DNA from: Stenocarpella maydis
Taxonomy: Eukaryota > Ascomycota > Sordariomycetes > Diaporthales > Diaporthaceae
DNA length: 64,000 bases
Assembly: GCA_002270565.1 (NCBI GenBank)
Contig: NQMI01000002.1
Span: 496,001 to 560,000 of the forward strand
Direction of reading: 5' to 3'
Part shown: positions 44,911 to 56,314 of the stretch, in pieces
How positions within the stretch are numbered: the stretch's first letter is position 1
Layout of the letters: the number at the start of each line of letters is the position of its first letter
Translations under genes and position numbers: made by a program
The notes under the pieces: model-generated
Seen by the model: the letters and a program-made list of their open reading frames with translations, nothing else
What the model was told of the DNA's origin: nothing
Database searches by the model: none

Positions 44911-46302
44911 ATGACGGTGGTGTATTAGATACTTCAGGTAGGTACCTAGGTACATATGTAGTGACTTCACACCTCGTCCTGGGCTCCCATGCAACATAGA
45001 ACTCCAAGGTTCATGGAAATCCTACGAAGAGGTTCCTCTCACGGTAGATGACTGCGATGTTGGAAAGCACACACCTACCGTGCGTCAGTAAGCAGGGCAA
45101 CTGCTTACACGCGCATCACTACCTACTTAATCAGGCATGTCACAGTTTATACTTGGCAGTTGTCTGCATAACTTTGTACGGGCTCGTATTTACATGAGCA
45201 CGAAGCCGGATGATTCATTCAGCATAAACAAAACCCTGCTCGAAAGGTCCATCAAATATGACAAGAGCTGGAAAGACCTTAAACGGAGTGTTGGTGAGGG
45301 TGGCGGCGGAGCAATATGTTGCAGAGCTGAGGATGAACATGCATGGCTTACTATCACATGCGAAGTGGTTCCTGTCCCACCGCTCCAGCCCACCACACCC
45401 GCAGAGGTGTGGCACATTCTGTTATCAGCGGGATCGGGTTGGCTGTTGGCGGCGCCGGCGGTGTGTGTGAGCCTCTGCCACCACCACCGGGTGGGAGGGC
45501 GATCCCCGTCACACAATGCTACCCTGACTATGGTGGTTTCGGGCCAAGCTACATGAGGCGTCAGCACATGTGATAGAGAGTACATTGCAGAATTGGGTGA
45601 GTGCAGGCTGAACAAGGGCTTTTAGAAACTGCTTCGCAACTCTGACATCATGAGGTGCAACAATGGGAGCCATCAATTTATTTGGCATTACGTCTGGAAA
45701 GCCTGTACAAGTATTGATGGCCACTCGAATGGGTCTCTCTGCAGCACAACCAGTTGACTGCTGGGAAATTGAACGACATCAAATTCACGGATCAAGGGCA
45801 CAAAAGAGACACCAGTAAATTTAATACTTGATGTTAAATGGCATCAACTCCGGAAAGGACAATCCCGTCAAGGCTGTGACCATTGTATCTCTCTACCAGC
45901 CGTTAATGTATCCGTTAAATGAACCAACAACCAAGAACAATCATCAATCTTCGTGTGAGTCACCGAGACTCAGTCTTATCATCCCTTTCATACAACCCCG
46001 GGCCGGCGGCAGCGGCAGGCTTACTTCGTCCGCTGACCTTGGTGTGATCCAGCATGCGATGGTATCCCATGCGATCGCTCCATCCGGCCCCATCGTGAGG
46101 GTTCCAAGTAAAAACCCAGCAGTCCAATCTACCAGAATGTGATGATCCAGACAATTTGCCAGTCTGTCCGTACCTCTATGTTTAGGGTGCCGTTTGACGT
46201 AGTATCTCTAATCTGTTTTTTATCGTTCTTTGATTTTTGTTCGCACATGGGTCGTGTTCTCATCGGTCACCACTTGTGGCAAGACCGTTGGCGTGCCCGA
46301 GC
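44911..46302. other. Gene-free stretch
   Basis: About 1.4 kb between the NRPS-like relic and the 3' end of the HAD hydrolase. No supportable gene. A TAGGTACCTAGGTAC motif lies at 44940-44954. Confidence 0.6.
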
Positions 46303-47741
46303 TCAGCTCACATCGACGACAGTCGTGTTGTCGTCGACAATGGTAACGTTGTCGAGCTTCTCGGAGATGATGTCCTTGGTGGCGGCGTCACCGCGCTGTG
46401 CGCCAGCTGCTTTTCTCCTCTCCATCTCGCGCTTGATGCCGTGGTTGACGGCATCAAGCACGGTGCTGACGGTCGCCTTGGGCTTGTAGGCCGGCTCGGT
46501 GCCGTCCTGGTAGATGCCCGTCTTGACAAGGATAGAGTACCACTCCTCCTTGCTCTTGGCATCCATGAGGTTGGTGCCCCTGATGTCAGACTCGGGCGTG
46601 TCGCCTACGAAGTAGACCGTCTGAGGGGCCTGGCTCACGGGGAGGCCATGCTGGTTGGCCCGCCACTGCTTGAGCAGCCTTGTGGCGAACTCAAAGGTGC
46701 CAACCTGGGGCTTGCCGAAGGCGTGTGTTACCAGCTTCTTGCCCCCTGTGACAGACGTGAATGTGTTCTCGACGATCTGCCTCAGTGCGCCCATGCCAAG
46801 GCGAGGGTGTTCATGGCCAGCAGACCACAGAACGTCGTTGTGGCTAAAGTAGATTGGCGGCGACTCCTCAAATGTCTCTGAGCGAGTCTCCAGGCGACCA
46901 CCCTTGGACATGGCAATGTCCAGGATGATTTGCAAATCGCCGGCCCAGTCACGGCTGTCAGCGAAGACGAAGATGGCTTCGATGACCACGTCCTTGAGAT
47001 CACCGCGCTCAAGAAGGTTCCTTGAGTTGTTGAAGTCTGTTTCTGACAGTTTACGGAAGGGTGCGGTGTGGTGATTGGCCTTGAGGATGTCGCCTGGTGT
47101 GACAACATCGACAAAGCCGTACGACTCGGCAACCTGTCGGCACTTCTCACCCTCGCCGCCGACCACGAGAACGGTCTTGTACTGGTCTGCAAGTTCCCGC
47201 ATGGGAGTGTGACCACAAATGAACTGGCCAGGGCTGACCTCCAGCTCCAGCTGCTTAGATAGGTCGCCGCAGCGCTCCTCTTCTGACTTGCCCCCGCCAT
47301 TTGTGAGGAAGATGTAGGGGCTATCCACAGGCATTAGCATTTGACATGGCAGAGAGGGTGGTGGATTCTCGGAACTCACACTCTGATGTTGTACTCATTC
47401 TCGCCATTGAGGACCTTCATTGCCTCGATGGCCTCCGGGATGGGCCGGCCACCTCGGACAAGCACGCCATCAATGTCGAACGCAAAGGCGAAGTCATCTG
47501 CAACATCTTGGTCGGGCACAGGAGTGACTGGTCCGGAGATGGGGGAGGCGAGGCTCTTCGGAGTGGCTCCTCCGGAAGCTGTCAGTTCTGGGGACAGGGT
47601 GGCATCGGAATCAGGCGAGGCCTGCTCGTCAAGGTCCTTGAAATCCCTGTCGACCTTCTGGCGAGCTGCACGGAAGGTCTCAGCAAAGGAAGAAGCGGAG
47701 ATGCTCCGCAGGGGGGCAGCCGGCCTCTGTAGTGTCGCCAT
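46303..47741 (-). CDS. HAD-superfamily hydrolase, CECR5/YKR070w type
   Basis: About 459 residues in two exons: 47741-47380 and 47320-46303. The HAD nucleophile motif FAFDIDGVLVRGG holds Asp89 and Asp91. Motif I is followed across the intron by VPYIFLTNGGG (motif II Thr) and late in the protein by YFVGDTPESDIRGTN (acidic motif IV). This arrangement with a class IIA cap matches the CECR5/YKR070w family, mitochondrial proteins of unclear substrate. The N-terminal 70 residues are Arg/Ser/Ala-rich (LRSISASSFAETFRAAR), suitable as a mitochondrial presequence. The join at the GTGAGT donor gives NIRVPYIFLTNGGG, as in relatives. Confidence 0.9.
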
Positions 47742-50700
47742 GACGAAAAACGTGGTAATGTCTGGGGAACCCGGGGAAGGTGTGCGGACAGATTGCTCCT
47801 GGGAGGGGTGACAGAAGTCCGTTGATGGGGAAGAGGTAGATATATAAGAGTCGCGTGTCCCAGAGAGTAGTGATACGCAGTCGCACGAGTCGATGAACGT
47901 TGCACTCTGCCTGACCGAGGAAGGACAGTGGGCAAAAGCTGGGTCAACGGGCGACTACTTATACCATCCGCACCGTCTTCGAAGAGGGAGGAGCAACAGA
48001 GGAAACTGGCTTCTTTCTGGTGAGTCGACCAATCCCTTGACCAAAGAGGCGCAGAGGAAGGACGGGGGAACACCCAGGGACACCTCCTCCAGGATCCCAA
48101 ACGGTGGATGTGAACTTCTCAGGTCAAAGTCTCTTTTGCTAACAACCCAGGCAAAGGTTGACCTGATGGGTCCAGAATTGCCAATAGAAAAGGTACAACG
48201 AGCCCGGTGGAGGTGTACCACGCAGACCCATGGGGAACATGTGGACCCGCTAACATGGAGGACCCCATGATGTACCTGGGGGAGCCCATGATGTACCCGC
48301 ACCCATCAGCCGTAGGGATGACGGCCTGGAACCCGACAAAACATCATCCATCACGGATCGGTTCGGCTTGTCCAACTCACCCGTCGCACCCCACACGACG
48401 CTGGCTGCGGCACCATGATGCCATGACTTGAGAGGCCCTCGAAGACCAACTTACTCGCGGCATGACGGGGCGAAGTCCCATCCGAGCAACAAGACGAACA
48501 AGACAAGTCATGGCAGTCCAACAGCCGGGGCGGAGTACAGTGCGTCGATCCCGCTCGTGGGAGGAAAATACACTTCCACGCAGGTATCAGATAAGCGGGC
48601 ACGGCGAGCAAGAGATAAGACCCTGCAACAGGAACATTGAATCACGGCCAGGGAAAGGCCGGCCTCGTGCGTGCTATCCTTGCTCGGGGTACGTACTGGT
48701 ATGGGATCCTGGAGGTGCTCGAAACATAACAAGCCTCTGTCCTCTGTCCGGTTTATTAGTGCGGCTGAAGAGATTTTGCCAATACCAAGGGTCCGGCAGA
48801 TCCAAGCCCCCCCCCCAAAGCTGCCAAGACGTCCAAGGTCAGCGAGTAAGGGCAGAGGGAAGGAGGCCTAAGCCAGAAGCAGCAAGCCGCGGGCTGGTGC
48901 GTGTCTGGCTCCCAGGGATGACATCGGCAAGTGTCGTGGTGTCCTGTTGATCACATTTGCATTTACTCGGTACTTGCCTGAGAGAAACGGCAGTGCTGTG
49001 GCCATCGGATTCGGCACGATGGCGTCACAGGGGCGGCCTAGTGCGGCTATGTTTTTTTGTTCTTTTGGGCGGAATAAAGGCGGTATGGCACACACAGACC
49101 CTCTTGGGGCGATCCAGGAACGTGTCTAACGACACCTGTCACCAACGAACCACTCATGGAGGTACCAACATGTCGAACGAGTCGTGCAGGCTGACCATGT
49201 TCGACACCTGTGCCTAATTGTCGAGGCCAGATGATCATGTCTGCAAGTGGCCTTCGAAGGGGTCAAGATCCGCGCGTCCTGTAGGATCGTCGTCCCGCCG
49301 TAGTGTACAGTGCTCTCTGTGTTGACGCCGTGTTACAAAGAATCCCAAATTCTTGAGTCAGGTCCCCCGAACTAGTGTAGCAGTGTAGTGTACATACACT
49401 GCACCAGCTTTCCTGTGCAGGCTGGCAAGCAAGCAAGCAAGCAGGCAAGCTGTGGTTCTGATCCACCTTGACATCACGTGGGTCAAGGCCAATTCGTAAG
49501 CCACCAGCGTCGACGTCTTCCAGTATACCCCGGTCGAACTACGCATGGACGAGTGCATGACGGTCGCAAACCGCAGTAACTCGGCCAGTTGCTTAATATA
49601 GTCACACCGACTATCTTTCGCCTTGCGCCATTTTAGCTACGCTCGTTTGGAGTCTGGGTTCGACAATCAGCAACATTCCGGCAATCATGCGGACTGGCAG
49701 GTTGCGGCCAACGGCCGAGGGGGGAGGCGTTAGGTCCGATTGCCGTTGGAAAGTGATTCATCGGTTCTCAATCTGTTGTTGATGGCTTTTTGGAATAGCA
49801 TTATCCCAGAGCCCAATCGCGATGTAGTGGAGTATCTTGTCAACTGTTGTCGGCATGATGGACACCACTAACCAACCAGCCAACCACACCGACGGACCAC
49901 CTCATGCCCATCTTTAATTCTTGCTCGCTTGCATGTTCACATGCAACTAAATCCTAAGATGGGAAGATGTGAGGTTCGACCCGCTTTTAAGGGTTATGTC
50001 GGAACGCTGCAGGGGTAAACGCCAACAGGCGCGAGGATGTTGTGTCTCTATGAACTCCGATGAGGTCGCTTGACACTCGCCTGGAAGATGAAGCACAGGG
50101 GCAGGGCCCGAGTCAGAACCTGTTGCTTCGAATAGGGCAGGGCAGGAAGAGCTGGCTGGGATATGTCATAAATCTGCTGCCCGTGGACAAGTTCTGCAAC
50201 ACCACGGTAGGCTAGGTTCATCGCTGAAGGGACAAGGGGAGCACGCAAAGGTGTCGCTGCGGCAGTCGACGCCGGGGACGTGCGCTCTCAGGACCGAGAC
50301 GGGGTGGCGCCAACTGCCCAGGCTGCCCTACGCCCAGCCGAAGCGACCCGATGCGACCGGCCTTTTTTGCGCTGGAACTCTGTCCACCACCCGGTCCACC
50401 CTGACGTCATCTGCCTACAGGACGGCCCGGTTGTCCACCGTCCAGGTCCCGACCCCGTCAGCCCGTATGCCGTGCCTCACACACAACCGTAATGGCCCTT
50501 GCAATCTTTGACTGCATGTGGCAGCAGGGGTATTGCTTCGCCGGAGGCAAAGGTGGTCACTAATGGCGCTCGCTGTACAACATGTGAAAACCCCATCAAG
50601 ATCATTGCCCTTCCTGTCTCGGTACCATCTGGGCCAATCCAGCTGCGTGAGCAACAACCCAAGCACGATGCATACAGCCGTCACAGGAACCGAACCCGAT

Positions 50701-51090
50701 ACCATGTCTGCATCTCGTCAGCTCGTATGATGCAACGGCCGCCCGCTTTGTACATCAACCCGTTGTGAGCTTGCGGCAGGACGTGTGAAGATGGGATCGT
50801 CGCGACTTGAACGTCCCCGCCGGCTGCGACACCTTAACCGGATTGTGGGTCGTGGTCGACCGCACTGCGGAATTTGCCAAACTTGCGCTTTTTTCCCCCG
50901 CGGTATCCACCCAAAGCCGGGGGATCGTCATCGATCGGGCACTCAGCTTCTCGACGTGCTGTATATCGTCCGAGTCCTTTGTGTATAGTATCATTTGCCA
51001 AGTCAGCCCCACTGAGGTCCAAGCCAACATGGGGATGATTCCAAGGAACCACACCTTGCGCGGCCATTCCTTGCGCATACTCCGTACCTT
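47742..51090. other. Gene-free stretch
   Basis: About 3.3 kb with no supportable gene. It begins as the HAD hydrolase promoter and ends at the 3' flank of the XRCC2-like gene. Several short open frames exist on both strands without family character. An AAGC tetranucleotide run lies at 49425-49450. Confidence 0.55.
49425..49450. repeat. AAGC tetranucleotide microsatellite
   Basis: About six AAGC-like units with one AGGC interruption. Confidence 0.9.
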
Positions 51091-51879
51091 TCAGCCATCG
51101 AAAGTGAAGCCTCCCCAGACGCAGTTTGCCGTCCAGCCGGCGTCGTCGACCGCGCCCTGCCGCCTGTCTCTGTCCAACAAAGCCTCCTCGATGCTCATTC
51201 CTATGCCAAAGCCTCGGACCTCCTCGCGATCGACACGTAACCATCCCTTCCACCCGGTCGTTACACTTGCGGCTTGAGGGCCGAGAACCGCAGGACTGTC
51301 ACCGCCGATGATGACCGATCCCCACCATTCGCGGGCGATGGAGGGGTGTTTGGAGTAAATCATGTGGTGTTCGGCGGCCGACAGGACTTCGCGAATGTGG
51401 GAAGGCGAGCCGCGGGCCGGGCGGTAGACGTGAACATGCTTGAGATCCTCTGCCGTGACTTGCCGGACTGGTTCTAGACCCTGGCCCGTATTGTTCTGCT
51501 GGCCTATGGTGTGACCATCGTCTTCAGCGTTGCGGACTTGCTGGTGAAGGGCGCATTGTGTAACCCGAGTGATGTCGAACCTGGCGTCGAAGTCGATAAT
51601 AACGACAGCCTTGTTGTGAGGCGTCGCGATGAGGGTGGCGACCAGTAGATATATCAGAGGCAGGTGTCTGCCGGACAGGGACAGTGGACCGGACTGGGTC
51701 GCCCTGAAATGCTGTGCGACCAGCCTATCGAGATCCAGGATAGGGTAACTCTTGACCTTGGTGCTGGATGGGTTCGGCTGCCCGATGTAGCTTCCTCTCG
51801 CCAGTGGTATTCCCGCCGTCGGAGAGGAGTCACCTTGACCGCGTGAGGTGGAATTAAGACTTGCGCGGAAAATGGACAA
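51091..51879 (-). CDS. XRCC2-like RecA-fold protein, N-terminus unresolved
   Basis: The 262-residue reading frame ends at a convincing C-terminus (WKGWLRVDREEVRGF, EEALLDRDRRQ, VWGGFTFDG) that I associate with fungal XRCC2-like DNA-repair ATPases. A Walker-B-like strand (AVVIIDFDARFDI) and a preceding helix (LPLIYLLVATLIAT) are present. The expected Walker A glycine-lysine is not: the segment reads SGPLSLSGRH. The frame has no ATG near its left end, so the first exon must lie upstream, probably within 51880-52080 where a 48-codon frame (LLKKPKQPSPVIPSLIQ) is open, but I could not find a junction with matching phase. It is divergent from Som1. It could also be a decayed paralogue. Confidence 0.55.
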   Translation of the reverse strand: MSIFRASLNSTSRGQGDSSPTAGIPLARGSYIGQPNPSSTKVKSYPILDLDRLVAQHFRATQSGPLSLSGRHLPLIYLLVATLIATPHNKAVVIIDFDARFDITRVTQCALHQQVRNAEDDGHTIGQQNNTGQGLEPVRQVTAEDLKHVHVYRPARGSPSHIREVLSAAEHHMIYSKHPSIAREWWGSVIIGGDSPAVLGPQAASVTTGWKGWLRVDREEVRGFGIGMSIEEALLDRDRRQGAVDDAGWTANCVWGGFTFDG

Positions 51880-52245
51880 GATCTATGGACCCCTGGGGAT
51901 CAGCAACGTCGTGGCCTGAAGTCTGGATGAGGCTCGGGATCACTGGGCTGGGCTGCTTGGGCTTCTTGAGTAGCATATGTAGGTGCAGACGGACGGGCAT
52001 TGGGTTCGGCCGACGCTAATCGGCGATAAGAACCCTCGGGTTGACTTCTCATGAGATTCCAGGCGACATGCGTCTCACACGCCGGGGATTTGAGGAGCCC
52101 AAGACAGTGGTATAATGGAACAGGTGCAAAACGCTATACCTCATCAAGACTTGTCTCTTCGGTTTCGCCGAGCATCCTTCGGCCAATTGCAGCCTCAGCC
52201 ATCTTGGAAGCCAGCCAGTGCGAACGCCTCGCAGGGTCTGCGAAG

Positions 52246-52753
52246 ATGACGCCGCCGTGTCCCAACTTCCACCCCTCGCAGCTGCCACAGCAGATCCAGT
52301 TCGGTATTGATGGAAGGAAGAGGAAGACGCCTGACGGCAGGGATATCGACCTGAAGGCTTGCGAGCTGATGAGCCTGCTGCAATATGACTGCTCGGTCGA
52401 GCACCCGCAGCGGCAGGACAGTTCCGTCAAGTGCTACCCGGTGCAGAGATGGTTCAGAAGGTATGGCGTGTGTTTGGCTCCGTGAAAGGACACCTCGGCG
52501 TAGCTGTGATGTCTTGGGCAACGCTGTGGTTGTTGCTTGTGTCTCTCCTGGGCTGACGATGTGCCTCAGGTGTCAGGACAAAAAGGGAAGTTTTACGGTC
52601 GAAACTACGGCTTGGGAGGGGACCAGTGCCGTGGCTGCCCCGAGCACTGCACCATCGGCAGGCGCCACAGGCAGCACCCAGTCAACCCCTTCGGCGCCCT
52701 TAACCACCACGCATTGGCACGATGGCAACAAGACGGAGTTTTTCCAGCGCTGA
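52246..52753 (+). CDS. SOM1: Som1-domain subunit of the mitochondrial inner membrane peptidase
   Basis: 132 residues in two exons: 52246-52460 and 52570-52753. The N-terminal MTPPCPNFHPSQLPQQIQFG is followed by LKACELMSLLQYDCSV and, across the intron, by WFRRCQDKKGSFTVETTAWEG. This Cys-rich core is the Som1 family signature. Som1 assists the Imp1/Imp2 peptidase that removes sorting signals from intermembrane-space proteins. The tail is a Ser/Thr/Ala-rich linker ending in HWHDGNKTEFFQR. An earlier in-frame extension upstream of 52246 exists, but ATG 52246 matches the family start. Confidence 0.85.
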
Positions 52754-53568
52754 AACGACGCGAGAATCATTTTGCAAGTCAGCATTCCGGCGGCTGGGTT
52801 CCCCGAGTCCTCTGAGGCTCGTGCACTACGGAGGACAACCACGCAGGCCACTATAGAGAAAGCCATTATCTAGTCGGATGTGCCGTGGCTCTGGGGGCTT
52901 CTGCTACGCACGCTATGAATGTATGAAAAGGGCTGCTTCTTCGAAATTGACGTGGGTAGGATGGACAAAGTCCTTACGGACGCCAACTAGCATCCAGCCG
53001 CACTGTCAGAGTGATAAGTAAACCGCCAGGAGACTACTATACCGAGAACACCTACACCCCGGAGACCTATACCCAGAGTAGTTAGACATTTGGGGATATC
53101 ATGATAAGCGATAGCAGTTACCATTATGCCGAGAGTACTGATCACGCATGCTTGGTTCGCCATGGCCACTTCTCGGTCTGCTCTCAGCGATGTCCCACAA
53201 GTCCCTAGGCCATTCTGGGCTTGCCAGAATTTGGAAGGAGACGGCGAACCCGCAGGACCGAGTGCAAATAATTCGAGACATGTGGACGATAAAAAGGGAC
53301 TGGGTGGCTGCTCAAGGCCCGCTCACAGGCACGCGAGATATGGCTCAAGGTTCACAGCGACGTCCGTCCCCCGGGTTCCTCTCGAGATGCTCCCTTTGAC
53401 ATTGCTTGCCTCGTCTATCCGTATCGAAACAGCCGCCGTCCTTCCCTTCCGCCCAGGCTCTATGACGTCCGCGCTGGACAGTGCCTCGTCACCTGCGATG
53501 TGTACACCCTCTCTGCGTGTCCCATTCCGCCCTGTCGGCCCGGCTTCATCCCGCGCACGGCGTCTCGC
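52754..53568. other. Convergent spacer between Som1 and Cox9
   Basis: 815 bases between two gene 3' ends. Short open frames on both strands show no family character. Confidence 0.6.
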
Positions 53569-54082
53569 TCAGCCCAGGCGCTGTGCGCGTTCCTCCTCGA
53601 GCTGCTTGTAGAAGTTGTCGCGGGCATGAGTGCGGGGCATGTGGAATCCGTGCCTGTGATGCCATGGGCATGGCGTGCGGTTAAATTCGGAGTGCCTCGA
53701 ACGTCGCGATATCGGCAAAACCCGCGCTATCATTTAAGGAGAATCCGTTCAATCTTACCAGAAGGCGTTGCCCATGGCAAATCCGAGACCTGTGATGGTT
53801 GTTAGCCCGAGGGTGATATTCCGTGCGGAGAGGCCTTGCCCCGAGCCCGAGGCGGCCGCTTGCTCTGCTCTGATCTGACTGATTTATCACTCACCAAGCG
53901 CGATGCCCAGGTCGAGGATGAGTCCCCGGCGAAGAATCTGCATCCCATTCAGTTAGCCATGTCCTCCACTTGCGTCAAGCTCGTTTTGATCCCTCCCGAC
54001 CCGCGGCTGCTGACTGTCGACCGCCCTTGGTCTCGTTAAGTTTGGGTTTGGGACGTACGCCAACAATCGGTTTGACGGCCAT
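53569..54082 (-). CDS. COX9: Cytochrome c oxidase subunit VIIa (Cox9-type)
   Basis: A 60-residue protein from four small exons: 54082-54059 (24 bases), 53937-53895 (43), 53789-53759 (31) and 53653-53569 (85). All phases agree, and each intron has GT-AG ends; the second has a CTAAC branch site. It starts MAVKPIVG, continues ILRRGLILDLGIALGLGF as the single transmembrane helix, and ends HMPRTHARDNFYKQLEEERA. This is the typical layout of the fungal small subunit VIIa of complex IV in the inner mitochondrial membrane. Because exons are tiny, no long open frame marks it. It is divergent from the mitochondrial ribosomal protein gene, with 356 bases between the starts. Confidence 0.93.
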
Positions 54083-54438
54083 TATGTCTGGTGTGATCTA
54101 GAGATCTCGGAGAAGTCGGGGAGTCGAGGGTTTCGAGGTCGTGGGTTTCAATTGATTGACTGTTCCTGTGGTAATGGAGCGTTCAAGCTTCGCGGAGCAA
54201 AAGGGACGATGACCTGATTCCTCACTCTAGCCGGGGGGTTCGACGGTCCGCCGGCCGGCTCTCTCAGGTTCTGGGCCAGTCACGTGTCAGCCTTATGTCA
54301 TCCTCGCCGTGGCCGATTCGGGAGCGGACGACAGACGGCCTGCGCCTGCGAAGTTTTTGGGGCCGAAAAGGGAGCCCAAGCCACAGTTACTCGCACCTCT
54401 CGACATCCAAACCGGCCCATGCAGCGGGACAGCCCATC
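54083..54438. promoter_or_regulatory. Bidirectional promoter, Cox9 and uL22m
   Basis: 356 bases between the start codons of two nuclear genes for mitochondrial proteins. Shared control of respiratory and mitoribosome genes is plausible. I identify no specific site. Confidence 0.5.
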
Positions 54439-55718
54439 ATGAGCCTCCACCTTCCATCGCGGAGGGTCCTTGGGACCAGTGAGCCCTCCCACCCCGCAAC
54501 GCGGCTCAATTGACAGACCTAACACTCGCCGTCTAGCTCCAACGGTCCTCAAGACCATCCGCCCAACCCTGTCCCTCTCCCCCTCCGCCTCAACATCCTC
54601 CCAGGTCTGCCGCCTCCTGAAACAGCAGCAGGCCCGCAACGCCTCCACGAAAGCCAACAGCAAGAACCTCCTCCGGGACTACAACAAGCCCAAGGACCTT
54701 CACAAGCCCGGCGGCGTCATCGGCGACCTGACCAAGACCAAGGAGCGGCGCAGCGTCGAGGATAGGATGCGCGAGCGCATGACCGCGACGCGCCTTGAGT
54801 CCAAATCCATCTTCGACGACGAGCTCAAGGCCGAGCGCACCCCCGGGGGCGGCGGCGGCTGGGAGGAGGAGGCGCAGCAGCGCGCGCCCGTCGACGCCTC
54901 GGGCAGGGGCCAGAACACCAGCGGCTCGCGCGAGTCCTTCATGGGCGCCTCGCTGGTCCACCACCACATACGGCACGCCATCGACCCGGACCCGCAGGGG
55001 CGGATGCGCTGGGAGCGGCGGCAGGTTGCGCGGCTCGTGGCGCGGAGGCTCGACGCGCACGGCCGCGAGACGCGTGAGGAGCGCATCCGGCGGACTGAGC
55101 GCGAGGCAACGAGCCGGTCGGGCTGGCTGGCGACGTCGACCAAGAAGCTCGTGCACCTGGCGCACCAGATCTCGGGCAAGACGCTCGAGGAGGCGCGCAC
55201 GCAGATGAGGTTCTCCAAGAAGAAGTTTGCCCGCGAGGTGCTGTACGAGCTGAACCTAGCCCGCGACAAGGCCGTCGTCGAGCGGGGCATGGGCCTGGGA
55301 AAGGCCAGGGGGGAGTTCCTCCCCGGGACCACCGAGACGAGGACGGTCAAGGACTTCAGGCACGGCAAGTTCGTCGAGATCGACGATCCCACCAGGATCT
55401 ACGTCTCGGAGGCGTGGGTGAACCGAGGTCCATGGAGAGGCAAGAAGCCGAATTACCGAGCGCGAGGACGTGTGGACCTCATCCAGATGCCCCAAGCCAG
55501 TAGGTCTCAGGTGCTCTACAGGGCACACGCCCAAGTTCATCATTCGTTGCAGCAGCTGACCCGTTTCGCCCACTTCAGGCATCACAATCCGGTTGAAGGA
55601 GGAAAAGACCCGTATACGAGAGTTTGAGGAGAAGAAGGCTAGACAATACAGGCAGGGCCCGTGGGTACATCTGCCCAACAGGCCCGTGACAGCCCAAAGG
55701 CCGTTTTATTCCTGGTAA
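54439..55718 (+). CDS. MRPL22: Mitochondrial large-subunit ribosomal protein uL22m
   Basis: 380 residues in three exons: 54439-54478 (40 bases), 54537-55499 and 55579-55718. The first intron (58 bases, CTAAC branch site) joins MSLHLPSRRVLGT to TPTVLKTIRPTLSLS, giving an Arg/Ser-rich mitochondrial presequence. The uL22 core is MRFSKKKFAREVLYELNLARDKA, followed by IYVSEAWVNRG and, across the last intron, SITIRLKEEKTRIREF, ending WVHLPNRPVTAQRPFYSW. The central region (residues about 70-180) is a charged, Gly/Arg-rich fungal insertion. It acts at the exit-tunnel side of the mitochondrial large subunit. Confidence 0.93.
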
Positions 55719-56314
55719 CAGAACCAGCGGCTGTGAAACAGGTGTACACCCACTAGATCAAAGCGCACATGAGAATGCAGAATGGACATCATGATGGGCC
55801 TGCCTTGTACTATATATCTCCGTAACTGGGCAATCACAAAATGTATGATACAGGCACATTTTGGAAGCTTTTTTCCATTGGAAGTTGATTCCCAGCATCG
55901 GCAATTTATATAGTTTTTTGACTGCTTGTGCCTGCTGAACCATCTTAGCGGTACCAAGACAGCACCTCAAATTTGGGCGGACGACCAATTCTGTACATGG
56001 CCAAATACCAACATGGCCAGATACCATCACCCCACTGGGGTCTGAATGCTTGATAGCAACAGGCCCGATTGGTAGTGGTGATAATAATCAGCAGCACAGG
56101 AGAAGACTCTCAAATTGCCCCTCCAGTGTCCACATAAAGAAAAGTTTCGTCATGAGCATCGTGTACGAACTACACATGGAAGTAAGGTGATAGAAGGAGG
56201 CGACGGGACCGAGAATTTCGAATGGGTTACAAGTAAAAAAATCAAATAGGTATCAAAAAGAAGCAATAAAAAAACAGAGAAATCATGTCGCTTATCAGGG
56301 ACGATTCGGCGCTT
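55719..56314. other. Convergent spacer
   Basis: 596 bases between the 3' ends of uL22m and the CFEM gene. AT-richer than the neighbouring coding DNA, with A-rich runs near 56230-56280. No gene seen. Confidence 0.6.

Noticed and set aside
52461..52569. C/D-like boxes (TGATGT and CTGA) in the Som1 intron
   Set aside because: They are only about 45 bases apart and no known guide sequence lies between them.
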